Assembly (NCBI GenBank): GCA_002452815.1
Contig: DKFM01000012.1
Coordinates: 14,681 to 78,680 of the forward strand
Direction of reading: 5' to 3'
Length of the DNA stretch: 64,000 bases
From: Rhodobacteraceae bacterium UBA6796
Lineage (GTDB): Bacteria > Pseudomonadota > Alphaproteobacteria > Rhodobacterales > Rhodobacteraceae
The position numbers and the translations under genes are program-made. The notes below the pieces were generated by a model. The model was not told where the DNA came from. It did not search any database and saw only the letters and a list, made by a program, of their open reading frames with translations. This document shows, piece by piece, positions 43,800 through 52,323 of the stretch; within the stretch, counting starts at the first letter, position 1, and the number at the start of each line of letters is the position of its first letter.

Positions 43800-45968
43800 A
43801 TGGCGAAATCTGCCCAGAAAGTCACCCTGTCCCCGTCCCGGGACATTCCCATCGACAAACTCATGCTGAGCCAGTCCAACGTCCGGCGCATCAAGGCCGG
43901 CATCTCCATCGAGGAACTGGCCGAAGACATCGCCCGCCGCGGGTTGCTGCAGAGCCTGAGCGTTCGACCCGTTCTGGCGGATGATGGTTCCGAGACCGGC
44001 AAGTTCGAAATCCCCGCTGGCGGTCGGCGCTTCCAGGCCCTGTCTCTCCTGGTGAAGCAGAAACGCTTGGCCAAGACCACGCCCATTCCCTGCATCGTGC
44101 GGGATGCCACTTCCGCGATCCTCGCCGAAGACGACTCGCTCGCTGAGAACATGCAGCGTGCAGCCCTGCACCCGCTCGACCAGTTCCGCGCCTTCGTTGC
44201 GCTTCGGGAGAAGGGCCAAGGCGATGAAGAGATAGCGGCCGCGTTCTTCGTCACGCCGCAGGTGGTCAAACAGCGCCTGAAACTCGCTGCCGTGGCCCCT
44301 GCCCTGCTCGAACTTTATGCCGAGGATGAAATGACGCTGGAGCAGCTGATGGCCTTCACCGTCAATCCGGATCACGAGCGTCAGATTCAGGTCTGGGAGG
44401 CGATCAAGTCGTCCTGGAACAAGGAGCCCTATCAGATCCGGCGCATGCTGACGGAAACCTCCGTGCGGGCCTCTGACCGGCGCGCCGTCTTTGTCGGCGT
44501 CGAGGCCTACGAGGCGGCGGGCGGCACCATGTTGCACGACCTCTTCCAGGGCGACGACGGCGGATGGCTGGAAGACCCTGCCCTGCTCGATCGCCTGGTC
44601 AGCGAGAAGCTTCAGGCTGAAGCCGAAGCCATCGCGACCGAAGGTTGGAAATGGATCGAGGTCTCGCTCGACCTGCCCTATGGCTACAGCCACGGCCTGC
44701 GACGGCTCAACGGTAATCCGGCGCCGATGTCGGATGACGAAGGCGCGGCCCATGCCAAGCTGCTCGCCGAATACCGGGCGTTCGAAGAGGAATACGAGGG
44801 CCAGGACGAATTCCCTGAAGAGACCGACGCCCGCCTTGGCGAACTCGAAGTCGCGATGGAGAAGCTCGAGACGCGGCCGCTGATCTTCGACGCGGAGGAG
44901 ATCGCGCGGGCAGGGGCCTTTGTGACGCTTGATCGCTCTGGCGAGCTTTCCGTCTATCGGGGCTTTGTGCGGCCGGAGGATGAACCTCGGACAGAGGCCG
45001 ACGTCCACAGCGGTGAACAGGCGGCAGACAGGCAGGGCGCTGAGCTTTCGGCGACGAGCAACGTGGATGGTATCGGCCATGGCACGGTGATCACCTCTGC
45101 TGGTCAAGCGCTCGGGGCGGGTCTGTCGGACGAAGAAGACGATGGTGCCTTGAAGCCCTTGCCCGAGCGGCTGGTCATGGAACTGACGGCGTACCGCACC
45201 TTGGCATTGCGGGAAGCTGTCGGGCGCTCACCTGACGTCGCGTTGACACTGCTGCTCCTGAAGCTCGTCAATGACACCTTCCGGACGTCCAGTTCGGCCG
45301 GCAGCTGCCTCGAGGCCTCGGTGCGTCACGTCTATATGTCGGCGCAGGCGAGCGATCTGAAGGACAGCGTGGTAGCCAAGCTGGTTGACGATCGTCATGC
45401 GGAGTGGGAGGCCGACCTGCCGCTCGGCGACGATGCCGCTCTCTGGGATTACCTGGCTTCCCTCGATCAAGGGAGCCGGCTTTCGCTGCTCGCGCATTGC
45501 CTCAGCTTCGGGATCAACGCGCTCCATGAGAAGGTGAACCCCTATGGTGCCGGTATCTCCGCCAGCGGCTTGACCAAGCGGATGACCCAGTCCGACTTGG
45601 TTGCACAGGCGGTCGAACTCGACATGGTCGAGGCGGGTTGGGAGCCGACGGCCGATACCTACCTGAACCGCGTGCCCAAGGCACGGATACTCGAGGCTGT
45701 GCGCGAGGCGAAAGGGGAAGGGACGGCGCAACTCCTCGATCACCTGAAGAAGGGCGAGATGGCGACCGAAGCCGAGCGTCTGCTGAAAGGCAGCGGCTGG
45801 TTGCCGGAGGTTCTTCGCCGTCACGATCTGGCAGCACTCGATGGCGCGGAAGGGCAGGGGGCGCCTGAGCTCGTTTCCGACGCTGAGCAGGCCGAAGATG
45901 TCGACCTTCCCGCCTTCCTCGCCGCTGACCTGCCGGGTGATGATGCGTCGATGATGGCTGCGGAGTGA
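43800..45968 (+). CDS. Large ParB/Spo0J-like nuclease-family plasmid protein
   Basis: A 722-residue protein. Residues about 12-200 form a ParB N-terminal and HTH region (IPIDKLMLSQSNVRR, IPAGGRRFQALSLL, SLAENMQRAALHPLDQFRAF, FFVTPQVVKQRLKLAAV). The remaining 500 residues are a long, acidic extension typical of a second type of plasmid ParB not involved in repABC partition. It does not form an operon with a parA. Homologues are common among plasmid accessory and leading-region genes. ATG 43800 follows GGAG and leader A. Confidence 0.85.
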   Translation: MAKSAQKVTLSPSRDIPIDKLMLSQSNVRRIKAGISIEELAEDIARRGLLQSLSVRPVLADDGSETGKFEIPAGGRRFQALSLLVKQKRLAKTTPIPCIVRDATSAILAEDDSLAENMQRAALHPLDQFRAFVALREKGQGDEEIAAAFFVTPQVVKQRLKLAAVAPALLELYAEDEMTLEQLMAFTVNPDHERQIQVWEAIKSSWNKEPYQIRRMLTETSVRASDRRAVFVGVEAYEAAGGTMLHDLFQGDDGGWLEDPALLDRLVSEKLQAEAEAIATEGWKWIEVSLDLPYGYSHGLRRLNGNPAPMSDDEGAAHAKLLAEYRAFEEEYEGQDEFPEETDARLGELEVAMEKLETRPLIFDAEEIARAGAFVTLDRSGELSVYRGFVRPEDEPRTEADVHSGEQAADRQGAELSATSNVDGIGHGTVITSAGQALGAGLSDEEDDGALKPLPERLVMELTAYRTLALREAVGRSPDVALTLLLLKLVNDTFRTSSSAGSCLEASVRHVYMSAQASDLKDSVVAKLVDDRHAEWEADLPLGDDAALWDYLASLDQGSRLSLLAHCLSFGINALHEKVNPYGAGISASGLTKRMTQSDLVAQAVELDMVEAGWEPTADTYLNRVPKARILEAVREAKGEGTAQLLDHLKKGEMATEAERLLKGSGWLPEVLRRHDLAALDGAEGQGAPELVSDAEQAEDVDLPAFLAADLPGDDASMMAAE

Positions 45969-45980
45969 TCCGCGCCATCC

Positions 45981-46002
45981 GAGGGCGGGGAAACCCGCCC
46001 TC
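45981..46002 (+). terminator. Hairpin after the ParB-like gene
   Basis: GAGGGCGGG and CCCGCCCTC enclose GAAA, a 9-pair stem 12 bases after the stop; no strong T-run follows. Confidence 0.5.
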
Positions 46003-46067
46003 AATCACATAAAACCAAATAATATCAACATGATGAATGCAAAGTGACGCATTCAGGATGAGGAATC

Positions 46068-46541
46068 ATGTCTGCAACCACTATTCTCGATGACGCGCCC
46101 CTGGGCGCGCTCATTCGCTACACCGACAACAGTCCGAAACCGCCTGCGCGGTTCACCAAGAAGCTCGCGGCCTGGGAGCGCTCGAACGGCGTCGGCCGTC
46201 TCGTCAAGAAGGAGCCGCCGCGACCCTATCCAACCTGGACGGCGCCGGCTTCGTTCACGCTGCACGAGGGGAACTTCTCCTCGGACGGGGTCATTCTCGT
46301 GACGATCATGCGGACCCATTCGGCAGATAGCGCCTTGACCTTCGAGGTCGCTGAGGAACCACAGCCTGGGCAGGTGCGTGTCCTGCTGGATTTCGGCGGT
46401 TGCACGGAGCTGCTCCACCTGGCCGAGTCTGTCACGGCTGCCGAACTCTGGATCGCCAGAGAAGGCTATCGCAACGCGCGGCTGGAGATCGTCGGCAGCG
46501 AGGACGGCGACAGGGCAGGGGACGCGGATTTTGCCGCCTGA
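46068..46541 (+). CDS. Hypothetical plasmid protein
   Basis: A 157-residue soluble protein I cannot assign. It begins MSATTILDDAPLGALIRYTDN and has a basic, proline-rich segment (residues 20-60), then mixed sheet-like sequence. AGGA precedes the ATG. A small hairpin (GAATGC/GCATTC, about 46033-46052) lies just upstream. Its place between the ParB-like gene and other plasmid genes suggests an accessory plasmid role. Confidence 0.7.
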   Translation: MSATTILDDAPLGALIRYTDNSPKPPARFTKKLAAWERSNGVGRLVKKEPPRPYPTWTAPASFTLHEGNFSSDGVILVTIMRTHSADSALTFEVAEEPQPGQVRVLLDFGGCTELLHLAESVTAAELWIAREGYRNARLEIVGSEDGDRAGDADFAA

Positions 46542-46894
46542 GCCGATGTAGAACCCAAGGGGCCCGCCAGAGCGCGGGCCTCTCACCCATCACGATCCTG
46601 TCCTGCGAGATCGCGGGGCACCATAGGATCCATTCCAACACGGAATGACGTATTCCTTGAAAAGCCTGCCCGGGAGGCTGGCACCGATGGCATCAGCGGG
46701 ACACCCGGCTCCAGTCAGCGGTCGCACAATCCCCCGCTCGCCATTCCCTTCCTTGCCCCGAATCCCGTCTTCGAGATCAACCCGCGAGGGGTCGGACTAC
46801 GGGCGAGCCCGTGCCGCCGGGTGGATTCGGCCCCGTTTCACTTTTTCGGGCCGAACGCACCCGGTGATGTCAGGCAGTCTTCGGGCCTGCGAGG

Positions 46895-46935
46895 TCCTGT
46901 CGCGCGGGGGATGGTCCTCCGCCTCCAAGACAGGA
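46895..46935 (+). promoter_or_regulatory. Nested-hairpin leader, copy E (small protein gene)
   Basis: Outer stem TCCTGTC (46895-46901) with GACAGGA (46929-46935); inner hairpin GCGGGGG-ATGGT-CCTCCGC (46904-46922). The AGGAG ribosome site overlaps the 3' arm, so pairing would hide it. ATG follows at 46945. Confidence 0.6.
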
Positions 46936-46944
46936 GCCAAACAG

Positions 46945-47109
46945 ATGTCCCGCAAAGATGCTCACGCCTTCGCCGCCTCTCTCGCCGCCACGCTCATGGT
47001 CTCGATCGTCGTCTTCCAGGCCGGTGATGGAACCTATGGCGCCGTCCCCGCTGATGAAATCGACGGAGACGAGGTCGTGATCGTCTCGGAATACGATCCC
47101 TTCGGGTGA
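46945..47109 (+). CDS. Small membrane-anchored or secreted protein
   Basis: A 54-residue protein: MSRKDAHAFAASLAATLMVSI is a signal peptide or membrane helix, followed by a short acidic tail (EIDGDEVVIVSEYDPFG). The ATG follows AGGAG by eight bases and leader E. No family recognised. The strong ribosome site and leader argue it is real. Confidence 0.65.
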   Translation: MSRKDAHAFAASLAATLMVSIVVFQAGDGTYGAVPADEIDGDEVVIVSEYDPFG

Positions 47110-47464
47110 GGCTTCGGCCTCACTTCCCGAGGGCACAGGTGTGCACTTGGGCCTAGTAATGTCCCCGTGACCGGGGATAGTCAGTCGGCTAACAATCGCT
47201 TCCGACAGTCTGCTTCTACCATGTTCGGGAAGCCTTTTCGTCGATCATCCCTATATGCTGGAAACAGCGGTCACCCCCATGGTGAGCGCTGGTTACATGA
47301 CGTTCATCAGCGCGGGGTCCATTCCGAACAGGCTGCTGGCGCTGTGCGCTGCCTTTCCGAGCGTCACGCTGCATAGCACGGTAACCGACGCGCCAGGCCA
47401 GGCCCTGATGATCTTGATCCCAAGGCTGCATTTGACCCTTTGGGAACCAAAGTGGATGTCGCTG
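47110..47464. other. Intergenic region with no recognisable gene
   Basis: Short open frames exist on both strands but none shows a family motif or a good ribosome site. It lies at the convergent boundary between the plasmid genes and the two-component system. Confidence 0.4.
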
Positions 47465-48802
47465 TCACTCGCTGTCGTCTATCGGCAACCTGAGCGATAC
47501 TTGAAAACCTGTGGTCCGGCCCGGCCGCGGCGATTGAAGGACAAGGCGGCTGCTGATCCGCTCTGCGATTGCGGCGACGATGGCAAGACCCAGGCCGCTG
47601 CCGTCGGAGGTGGCAGAGGCCCGCTCGAAACGCGCTGTCAGCCGGTCGAGCGTTTCGCCTGGCACGACAGGGCCGTCATTTGCCACGGTGAACTGGCCAG
47701 ATGCGGTCAGCGTGACGTCGACCGGGGTAGTCTGTCCCCCATGACGAAGAGCGTTTTCCACGAGGTTCCGGCACAGAATGGCGAAGGCGTCGGGATCAAG
47801 ATCTGACATGACAGCCATGTCGGGAAGATTTAGCCTGATACGATCTGGCGTGCCCGTGCGGCCAATATCGTCCACCACAATTCTCGCAACGCCCCTCAGA
47901 TCCGAGCTTTTGTCCATCCTCAATCGCCCGCCTTCTGCCCGCGCGAGTTGCATCATGCGTTCTGTGCGTCGCGTCAGCCTTTTCAGCGTCTCCTCGATGT
48001 CGGTCGCACGTTGTGCAGCCGCTCGGTCCTTGGTTTCTGACCTAAGCCTCTGCGCCTGCGCGATCGCTCCCGCGAGTGGTGTGCGTAGCTCGTGAGCGGC
48101 ATTCGCAGCAAAGCTTCGCTCGGCCTCGAACGCTTCGCGCAATCTGGCCAGCAGGCTGTTCAGGGTGTCAGCCAGCGGGCCGATTTCAGTTGGAAGCCCC
48201 TCGTGAGGAACCTGCGAAAGGTCGCGAGCGCCACGTGCTTCCAGCCGCGCGCGGAACCGGCGCAGAGGATCAAGGCTGAAGCGAACTGCCAGGATGATCG
48301 CGATCAAGGCCACTGGAAGCACGATCAGCAAGGGCAGGCCGAGACCCATCTGGATTTCGCGAGCCACCGACATGCGGTGGGCCAGCGGCTCGGCCACTGT
48401 GATGCGGATCGTGTCCTGAAGCGCCGCGTCGCTGTAGAGACGGTGCGTCGCGGTCTGGCGAAACCCGGGCCCGTCATAGGAGGGGAACACGGTGGGGTCC
48501 GCCGCATGCGATTGCAACAGGACGCGGCCTTCGGCATCGCGCACGAGATAGGTGAAGAACTCGTCGTGCTCACGGATCGGGGCGAGCCGCTGGGTCACAC
48601 CCTGATCTTCCCGCCCGACGATGTCGGTTGCTGCCAGCGGCAGGATCCGCTCCGCTGTCTCACGGAGCGCGCTGTCGAAGACCTCGTCCATTTCGGCCCG
48701 GACGATCACGGCCGTCACCGTCGCAGCCAGCAGCCACAGCACCGTCAGCACCAGCCCCACGGATAGGCCGAGCCGCGCCTGAAGGCTTGCGGGCCACCTC
48801 AT
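47465..48802 (-). CDS. Sensor histidine kinase of the redox/metal island
   Basis: A 445-residue kinase: membrane segments at about 10-34 and 153-173 flank a periplasmic sensor domain; HAMP follows; the phosphoacceptor is H237 in NAAHELRTPLAG; the ATP lid has NLVENALRHGG and GSGLGLAIV. It resembles QseC/PmrB-type kinases. It overlaps the response-regulator stop by four bases. The divergent redox/metal genes suggest it senses a metal or redox condition in the periplasm. Confidence 0.92.
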   Translation of the reverse strand: MRWPASLQARLGLSVGLVLTVLWLLAATVTAVIVRAEMDEVFDSALRETAERILPLAATDIVGREDQGVTQRLAPIREHDEFFTYLVRDAEGRVLLQSHAADPTVFPSYDGPGFRQTATHRLYSDAALQDTIRITVAEPLAHRMSVAREIQMGLGLPLLIVLPVALIAIILAVRFSLDPLRRFRARLEARGARDLSQVPHEGLPTEIGPLADTLNSLLARLREAFEAERSFAANAAHELRTPLAGAIAQAQRLRSETKDRAAAQRATDIEETLKRLTRRTERMMQLARAEGGRLRMDKSSDLRGVARIVVDDIGRTGTPDRIRLNLPDMAVMSDLDPDAFAILCRNLVENALRHGGQTTPVDVTLTASGQFTVANDGPVVPGETLDRLTARFERASATSDGSGLGLAIVAAIAERISSRLVLQSPRPGRTTGFQVSLRLPIDDSE

Positions 48803-49458
48803 GGCCTGCCCAGGCGGTAGCCCATGCCGCGCTCGGTTTCGATGATTGCGCTCCCCAGTTTCTTCCGCAGGCGGCTGACATGGACCTCGATGGTGTTGCT
48901 CTCGACCTCGGCGTCGAAGGCGTAGAGCTTCTCCTCCAACTGCGCCTTGGACAGGAGCTGCCCGGGGCGCGCGAGGAAGGCTTCGAAGAGCGCCCATTCC
49001 CGCGCCGTCAGCGGCACATGTCTGCCATCCCGATGGACGCTGCGCGCAGCAAGGTCGATGTCGAGCGGTCCGTGGGTCAGGATCGGGTTGGGGTTGCCGC
49101 TGTAGCGCCGCGCGACCGATCCGATCCGCGCCGACAGTTCCGACAGGTCGAAAGGCTTCACAAGGTAGTCGTCTGCGCCCGCGTTGAGGCCTTCGATGCG
49201 GTCCGACACTTGGTCGAGTGCGGTAAGAATGATGACCGGCGTCACGTCGCCCCGCGTGCGCAAAACCTTGAGGAACCTGATGCCACGCCCGTCCGGCAGC
49301 ATCAGGTCGAGCAGGATTAAGTCGTAGGACGTAGCAGCCATGGCATCGCTTGCCGCATCCAACCGCGTAACCCAATCCACTGACTGGCCATCGGCTGCGA
49401 TCTGGTCGCGCACGGCAGCGCCGAGGGTCGTGTCGTCTTCGATCAGCAATATGCGCAT
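48799..49458 (-). CDS. OmpR/QseB-type response regulator
   Basis: A 219-residue regulator. Receiver domain with D51 in LILLDLMLPDG and Lys in YLVKPFDLSEL; winged-helix output domain with VESNTIEVHVSRLRKKLG. ATG 49458 gives the classical MRILLIEDD start. It is divergent from the PepSY/ferric-reductase genes and probably controls them through the CTGAC..AAGCTGAAG sites at 49503 and 51353. Confidence 0.93.
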   Translation of the reverse strand: MRILLIEDDTTLGAAVRDQIAADGQSVDWVTRLDAASDAMAATSYDLILLDLMLPDGRGIRFLKVLRTRGDVTPVIILTALDQVSDRIEGLNAGADDYLVKPFDLSELSARIGSVARRYSGNPNPILTHGPLDIDLAARSVHRDGRHVPLTAREWALFEAFLARPGQLLSKAQLEEKLYAFDAEVESNTIEVHVSRLRKKLGSAIIETERGMGYRLGRP

Positions 49459-49502
49459 GGTCGTACCCGTTCTTGTCTGATGTCCCTGCATGATCCGTCT
49501 GG

Positions 49503-49519
49503 CTGACACGAAGCTGAAG
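49503..49519. promoter_or_regulatory. Probable response-regulator site 1
   Basis: CTGACACGAAGCTGAAG contains two CTGA half sites 10 bases apart. It shares 14 of 17 positions with the site at 51353. It sits between the divergent regulator and PepSY genes. Confidence 0.55.
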
Positions 49520-49603
49520 CCTGTGGGTCGCGCCCGTTCAGGCTGTCGTCAGTTTCGCAGCGCATGAAGTGCATCAAGAGGCGAGCCACTAGGAGTGTGC
49601 CCC

Positions 49604-49921
49604 ATGAAGAAGACATTGACAATTATCGGCTTTCTCGCGGTCTTCCCGGCCGGCGCGGCGCTGGCTGACGACGACTGCTTCGTTCCGATGGCTGATTGGC
49701 AGCCGCGCGACGCGGTTGCCCGTCTTGCCGAGGAAAATGGCTGGGCGGTGCGCCGCATCAAGATCGACGATGGCTGCTACGAAATTGACGGCCGGGATGC
49801 CCAAGGGCGTGCGATCGAGGTGACGGTCCACCCGGCGACGTTGGAAGTAATCGAGTTCGAGTTTGAGGACGACGATGATGATCGTCGCGACCGCGATCAC
49901 GAGAGACGCGACGATGACTGA
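49604..49921 (+). CDS. Secreted PepSY-domain protein with Asp/Arg-rich tail
   Basis: A 105-residue protein: signal peptide MKKTLTIIGFLAVFPAGAALA, then one PepSY domain (EENGWAVRRIKIDDGCYEIDGRDAQG) and a tail rich in Asp and Arg. Small PepSY proteins often accompany two-component systems and membrane reductases. It overlaps the reductase gene by eight bases. The acidic tail may bind metal. Confidence 0.85.
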   Translation: MKKTLTIIGFLAVFPAGAALADDDCFVPMADWQPRDAVARLAEENGWAVRRIKIDDGCYEIDGRDAQGRAIEVTVHPATLEVIEFEFEDDDDDRRDRDHERRDDD

Positions 49922-51263
49922 TACGGCGCATCGTGATGGTAATGTCTCTGCGCCGGGCCTTCCCACACTCCCTCGGCTTTCCCTCAACTCTCCTCTGGCC
50001 CTGACGGGCCCGGTGCTGGTGGCGCTGCCATGCCTGCTGGCGGCTCTGTTCGGGATGAACACCTATGCGCCTTATGGTGCGGATGCAGCATTTGGTATTG
50101 CCGTCGGGGCCGCGGCAGTTGTCGCGATGGCACAGACCTTGATCCTCGCCGCACGGCCGCCACTGGTGGAACCATTGTTCGGCGGTCTCGATCGAATGTA
50201 CCGGGTCCACAAATGGCTCGGCATTTCCGCGATGGTCCTGATGATACTGCACCAGCAGATAGAGCCGGATTTCGAGCGTTTGGTGCGTGAAACCTCCCTT
50301 GGGGACCTAGGTGAAGAGGCGGGCGAACTTGCCTTCAACGCACTTCTCGCCCTAGTCGCTGTCAGCTGGTTCCGGAGATTGCCCTTCATCGGGCTCGAGA
50401 TTCCCTATCAGCTCTGGCGGTTCAGCCATCGTTTCATGGGAGCCCTTTTTGCAATCGTGGTGTTTCACCAGTTTTTTGTCGACATGCCTGCTGGGGTGGA
50501 CCCGACATTCATGTTGGTGCTGAATGCTTTCGGAATCGCCGGAGTTGTCGCCTGGATCTTCACCGAGTTGCTCGCTCCGCATCTACGGCGTAGAGACTTC
50601 ACTGTCAGCCAGATCAGCCAGACCGGTGACACGACCACCTTGATGCTCACTCCCAAAGGCCGTGCCATGCGGTGGCGGCCCGGGCAATTCGCTTTCGTTC
50701 GAGCGCCGGAAGCTGGACTGTCCGAGCCGCACCCTTTCACGATCGCCAGTGCCCCGCGCCCTGATGGCTCCCTGACGTTTTCCATCCGGGCTCTGGGTGG
50801 GTGGACACGGAGCCTTCCGGCGACGTTGCGGACCGGAACGCGCGTGCAGGTCGAAGGCCCCTATGGGCGGTTCGATTTTCGCAAGGGCGGTGCGCGCCAG
50901 ATCTGGCTGGCCGGCGGTATAGGTATCACGCCGTTCCTCGCCTGGGCGGAAAGCCTGACGGAGGCGGAAAGGCGCGACATTCACCTCGTCCACTGTGTTC
51001 GAACGCAAGACGAGGCGATCGGGTTGGAGACGCTGCGCGCTGCGGCCGCCCGCAATCCGAGTTTCAGTTTCGAGGTGGTCGTCACGGCGCGCGATGGCAG
51101 GCTCACGGCCGAGCGCCTGATCGGCGCGGTCCCTTTCGCGATCCGGCAAGCCGATTTGTGGTTCTGCGGCCCAACCGGTCTGAAGGACGGGATTCTCAAG
51201 GGCTTGAAAGCACAAGGCCAAACGCCTCGCCGTGTCCGCTTCGAGCAGTTCGAATTCGCCTGA
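49914..51263 (+). CDS. Ferric-reductase-like transmembrane flavoprotein
   Basis: A 449-residue protein: a ferric-reductase-type membrane domain with several helices (about residues 25-235) with His in HKWLGISAMVLMILHQQ and RFSHRFMGALFAIVVFHQF, likely heme ligands, then an FAD-binding domain (PGQFAFVRAPE, HPFTIAS) and an NAD-binding domain (IWLAGGIGITPFLAWAES, WFCGPTGLKDGI). It would move electrons from NAD(P)H across the membrane. The neighbours (PepSY, DUF2271, ApbE) suggest delivery to periplasmic flavinylated proteins or metals. A strong terminator follows. Confidence 0.88.
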   Translation: MTDTAHRDGNVSAPGLPTLPRLSLNSPLALTGPVLVALPCLLAALFGMNTYAPYGADAAFGIAVGAAAVVAMAQTLILAARPPLVEPLFGGLDRMYRVHKWLGISAMVLMILHQQIEPDFERLVRETSLGDLGEEAGELAFNALLALVAVSWFRRLPFIGLEIPYQLWRFSHRFMGALFAIVVFHQFFVDMPAGVDPTFMLVLNAFGIAGVVAWIFTELLAPHLRRRDFTVSQISQTGDTTTLMLTPKGRAMRWRPGQFAFVRAPEAGLSEPHPFTIASAPRPDGSLTFSIRALGGWTRSLPATLRTGTRVQVEGPYGRFDFRKGGARQIWLAGGIGITPFLAWAESLTEAERRDIHLVHCVRTQDEAIGLETLRAAAARNPSFSFEVVVTARDGRLTAERLIGAVPFAIRQADLWFCGPTGLKDGILKGLKAQGQTPRRVRFEQFEFA

Positions 51264-51319
51264 ACGCGGGGCAGGGCGCATAGCCATGCCAGCCCTGTAG
51301 CCTGCGCTCGCATCTTTTT

Positions 51320-51351
51320 GGCCCCGCCATCATCGGCGGGGCCATTTTTTT
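51320..51351 (+). terminator. Intrinsic terminator after the ferric-reductase-like gene
   Basis: GGCCCCGCC and GGCGGGGCC enclose ATCATC, followed by a run of seven T. Confidence 0.88.
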
Positions 51352-51352
51352 C

Positions 51353-51369
51353 CTGACGGCAAGCTGAAG
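51353..51369. promoter_or_regulatory. Probable response-regulator site 2
   Basis: CTGACGGCAAGCTGAAG, the second copy of the motif at 49503, begins right after the terminator T-run and 77 bases before the Asp-rich gene, where a promoter for the second transcript is expected. Confidence 0.55.
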
Positions 51370-51446
51370 GAGGAATCGCTGGGGCGTCAGGAAGCCCTCA
51401 GGTCGACGCGCCAGATTTGTCTCATCAGACGAAAGGAGACCTTGCC

Positions 51447-51803
51447 ATGAAAAAGACCCTGACCCTTCTCGCAGCGACAACGGCGCTGACCGCCGCCATC
51501 GGCGTTCCTGCCTGGAGCGCGATGCAGGCCCCGGCCGACAGCATGCTTCGGCCCGTGGCCGCGCTCTTTGACGACGCCTCACAAGACATGCCTCTCATTC
51601 TCGCAAGCGACGATGACGACCGCTGGCGGGACGGTTCGCGTCGCGGACACGACAATGACGATGATGATGATGACTGTGACGACGATGATGACGACGACGA
51701 TTGTCGGGGCGGCGCCCGCAATCCCGCGCCCGCTGGAACGGTCGCTCCTCCTCAGAACGGCCTCTTCGGAAATGGCGCCCCTCCGCAGGTTCAGGTGAAC
51801 TGA
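51447..51803 (+). CDS. Secreted Asp-rich protein
   Basis: A 118-residue protein with a signal peptide (MKKTLTLLAATTALTAAIGVPAWS). The mature part has runs of aspartate (about residues 55-86, broken by two Cys and Arg/His residues) and a Pro/Gly-rich tail. No family recognised. Its composition resembles calcium or transition-metal binding segments. It is first in the second transcript of the island, before DUF2271. Confidence 0.8.
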   Translation: MKKTLTLLAATTALTAAIGVPAWSAMQAPADSMLRPVAALFDDASQDMPLILASDDDDRWRDGSRRGHDNDDDDDDCDDDDDDDDCRGGARNPAPAGTVAPPQNGLFGNGAPPQVQVN

Positions 51804-51841
51804 ACAGCTCCGAAGCCCCTCTCCGAATAAGGATACATCCG

Positions 51842-52312
51842 ATGAAATCGCTTCTCGCAACGCTCGCTCTCACCACCGCGCTAACGCTCCCCAGCCTCGC
51901 CATGGCGCGGCCGGTGACACTGACCGCAACGCTCAATAATTACGGCGGCGACGGCGCCTATCTTGCGCTCTACGTCACAGATACCTCTGGAGCCTATGTC
52001 GGCAGTCTCTGGATGGCTGGTGGCAAGTCCAAATACTACGAGCATCTGAGCGACTGGTACCGTGCCACGGGCGGCGATACTGCGCAGGTCAACGGCATTA
52101 CCGGGGCCAGCGTCGGCGCGGGCCGCAGTCTTGAGATCACGCTTGATCTGGCTGATGCGCTGTTCGATGCGGGCTACACGCTCCACATCGACGCGGCCGT
52201 CGAGGACATGCGCGACAGTCCGAACGAGGTGGCGGTGCCGCTCACGACCGACGGCGCGGGCACGCCGGTGCGCGGGCGCCGGTACGTCGCCAGCTTCGCC
52301 TACGACATGTGA
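51842..52312 (+). CDS. Secreted DUF2271 protein, probable flavinylation target
   Basis: A 156-residue protein with signal peptide MKSLLATLALTTALTLPSLAMA and a DUF2271 domain. It contains NGITGAS (residues 84-90), close to the ApbE acceptor motif Dxx(S/T)GA(S/T), so FMN may be attached at S90. DUF2271 genes are known neighbours of apbE in flavinylation clusters. The next genes encode a PepSY reductase and ApbE. Confidence 0.82.
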   Translation: MKSLLATLALTTALTLPSLAMARPVTLTATLNNYGGDGAYLALYVTDTSGAYVGSLWMAGGKSKYYEHLSDWYRATGGDTAQVNGITGASVGAGRSLEITLDLADALFDAGYTLHIDAAVEDMRDSPNEVAVPLTTDGAGTPVRGRRYVASFAYDM

Positions 52313-52323
52313 GGATCGGGGCC

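Noticed and set aside
43674..45107. 477-codon open frame on the minus strand
   Set aside because: It is the reverse strand of the ParB-like gene and shows no protein-family motif.
47167..47460. Short frames possibly from a decayed gene
   Set aside because: I could not connect them to any family; reported only as intergenic.
51655..51710. GAC/GAT repeat as a microsatellite or assembly artefact
   Set aside because: It is in frame in a gene with a signal peptide, and a neighbouring secreted protein has a similar Asp-rich tail, so I treat it as coding.
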